Positions 63,151-64,000 of a DNA stretch of 64,000 nucleotides are shown here, in pieces. Each line of letters opens with the position of its first letter. Position 1 is the first letter of the stretch. A program made the position numbers and the translations under genes. The notes beneath the pieces are model-generated. The model was not told the DNA's origin, did no database searches, and saw only the letters and a program-made list of their open reading frames with translations. Origin of the DNA: Treponema brennaborense DSM 12168 (GTDB lineage: Bacteria > Spirochaetota > Spirochaetia > Treponematales > Treponemataceae); the NCBI RefSeq assembly GCF_000212415.1, contig NC_015500.1, positions 806,001 through 870,000 on the forward strand, read 5' to 3'.

Positions 63151-64000
63151 TTGAATTTCCGCAATTGCCGCAGGCCGTTTTACCGCAGCACTACGTTTTC
63201 ACTCTTTATCCGTTCAATCCTTTTGAGCGTACTGTTTCTGTGCGCCGCTTCCGCTTATGCCGCCGTATATACCTGGACCGGCGGAGCCGGTGACGGCAGC
63301 TGGAGTACAGCCGCTAACTGGAGCCCTTCCGGAGTTCCCGGATCTTCCGATACGATAAAGTTTACTGCCGGTCAGTCTGCCGAGATCACTTTGAACGGCG
63401 ATGTTACCATTGCGGGTGCGCTCGTGTATAACACGACGGGTACGGTTACGTTCAATTTGAACGGACATTCTCTGTCGGTCAATGGCAGCGGAACCGAAAT
63501 CAACAGCCGCTTCAATTTGGGATCTTCGACGGACGACGCCGCCCTGCAGGGCGCTCACGTTGTGATAAACGGCCCCGGTACCGTTAAAGTAAATGAATTC
63601 GATTCAAGTCAAAATGTCGATTGTTCGCTGACGCTGAACGGCGGCGTCAATTTTTCCGTTTCCAATACGATATATGCGAACGGTACGGCGGTAACGACTA
63701 TCGCCGGTGATTCCTCCTGTTCTTTTACGCTGCCGGCGGCGTATGATTCCTCGGACAGTACGAACGTTATCGAATTTGCCGGCGCTATGCCCGTTACGTC
63801 TGCAGTGGGTGCGTATACCGTTTCAACGTCCGGAACGCCCGCCGTCGGCGGTACTGTAACCGTGACCGTGAGCAGTCCGGCGACCTTTTCGGAACTGAAG
63901 TATGTTTTTACGGTGAAGAACACTAGCGGTGCAACTGCCGAATCATACGTTATAGACGGCATGCCGTACACGTCCGGAACCACCGTAGATAAAACCGGTC
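63151..64000 (+). CDS. Large secreted beta-helix-like protein, N-terminal part (partial)
   Basis: A frame open to the window end starts with TTG 63151, preceded by TTGGAGGTTTTG. The signal peptide (SILLSVLFLCAASAYA) is clear. The mature start YTWTGGAGDGSWSTAANWSP has the W-x-N-W pattern found at the head of autotransporter-like passenger proteins. The visible 280 residues are Thr/Ser/Gly-rich with short beta repeats, and from about residue 235 they look like a bacterial Ig-like domain. It is probably a large surface or secreted protein. The rest lies beyond the window. Confidence 0.72.
   Translation, partial: MNFRNCRRPFYRSTTFSLFIRSILLSVLFLCAASAYAAVYTWTGGAGDGSWSTAANWSPSGVPGSSDTIKFTAGQSAEITLNGDVTIAGALVYNTTGTVTFNLNGHSLSVNGSGTEINSRFNLGSSTDDAALQGAHVVINGPGTVKVNEFDSSQNVDCSLTLNGGVNFSVSNTIYANGTAVTTIAGDSSCSFTLPAAYDSSDSTNVIEFAGAMPVTSAVGAYTVSTSGTPAVGGTVTVTVSSPATFSELKYVFTVKNTSGATAESYVIDGMPYTSGTTVDKTG

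Overview
The window looks like the chromosome of an anaerobic spirochaete, most likely a Treponema. This is inferred from the mix of genes and from protein style, not from an rRNA gene, as none is present. The pointers are FeFe-hydrogenase maturation genes, many short-lipobox lipoproteins, an archaeal-type split glutamate synthase, and abundant maltodextrin enzymes. Base composition is moderately GC-rich and fairly even. No tRNA, rRNA, CRISPR array, insertion sequence or replication origin was found.

Layout. 1-1.3 kb: end of purM and purN, the latter with an extra N-terminal domain. 1.4-6.1 kb (minus strand): a C4 sugar-acid (threonate/erythronate) cluster of GntP permease, PdxA2-type dehydrogenase, DUF1537 kinase and DeoR regulator, with four operator iterons 10 bp apart. 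6.1-10.2 kb (minus): hydF, hydG, hydE and a TM1266-type regulator. 10.6-12.6 kb: YtrA-type regulator and ABC exporter. 12.7-18.9 kb: hisC, a phosphoesterase, a leaderless phenylacetate-CoA ligase, an ACT-domain protein, a SUMF1-like lipid-free secreted protein, and corA with an upstream small ORF. 19.0-24.3 kb: five-gene glutamate synthase operon behind an attenuator. 24.4-33.2 kb (minus): glmS, addA, addB. 33.4-46.2 kb: an eight-gene maltodextrin/pullulan locus, from an outer-membrane protein with a glycogen-binding-like domain to MalEFG and three amylolytic enzymes. 46.3-51.0 kb: glnA, an ANTAR-domain regulator, a deletion scar with two beheaded genes, then asnB behind a second attenuator. 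51.2-55.8 kb: fabH-fabD-fabG-fabF-fabZ. 56.0-57.3 kb: 99-bp tandem repeats and an Rpn/PD-(D/E)XK nuclease. 57.5-61.3 kb: a small orphan, a DUF1266 protein and a secreted serine protease. 61.4-63.0 kb: pstB and phoU. 63.15 kb to the edge: the start of a large secreted protein.

The most interesting theme is nitrogen control. glnA is followed directly by an ANTAR RNA-binding regulator with a degenerate receiver. The two other ammonia/glutamine operons in the window (split glutamate synthase and asnB) each begin with a short leader. That leader can fold either a hairpin with a six-base loop (A at 1, G at 4, as in known ANTAR targets) or a long intrinsic terminator that uses the same bases. This suggests an ANTAR-controlled antitermination regulon for nitrogen assimilation. 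Other themes are leaderless transcripts (three cases where the start codon lies at the predicted +1), in-frame repeat-rich insertions in housekeeping enzymes, and RNA hairpins within the maltodextrin operon.
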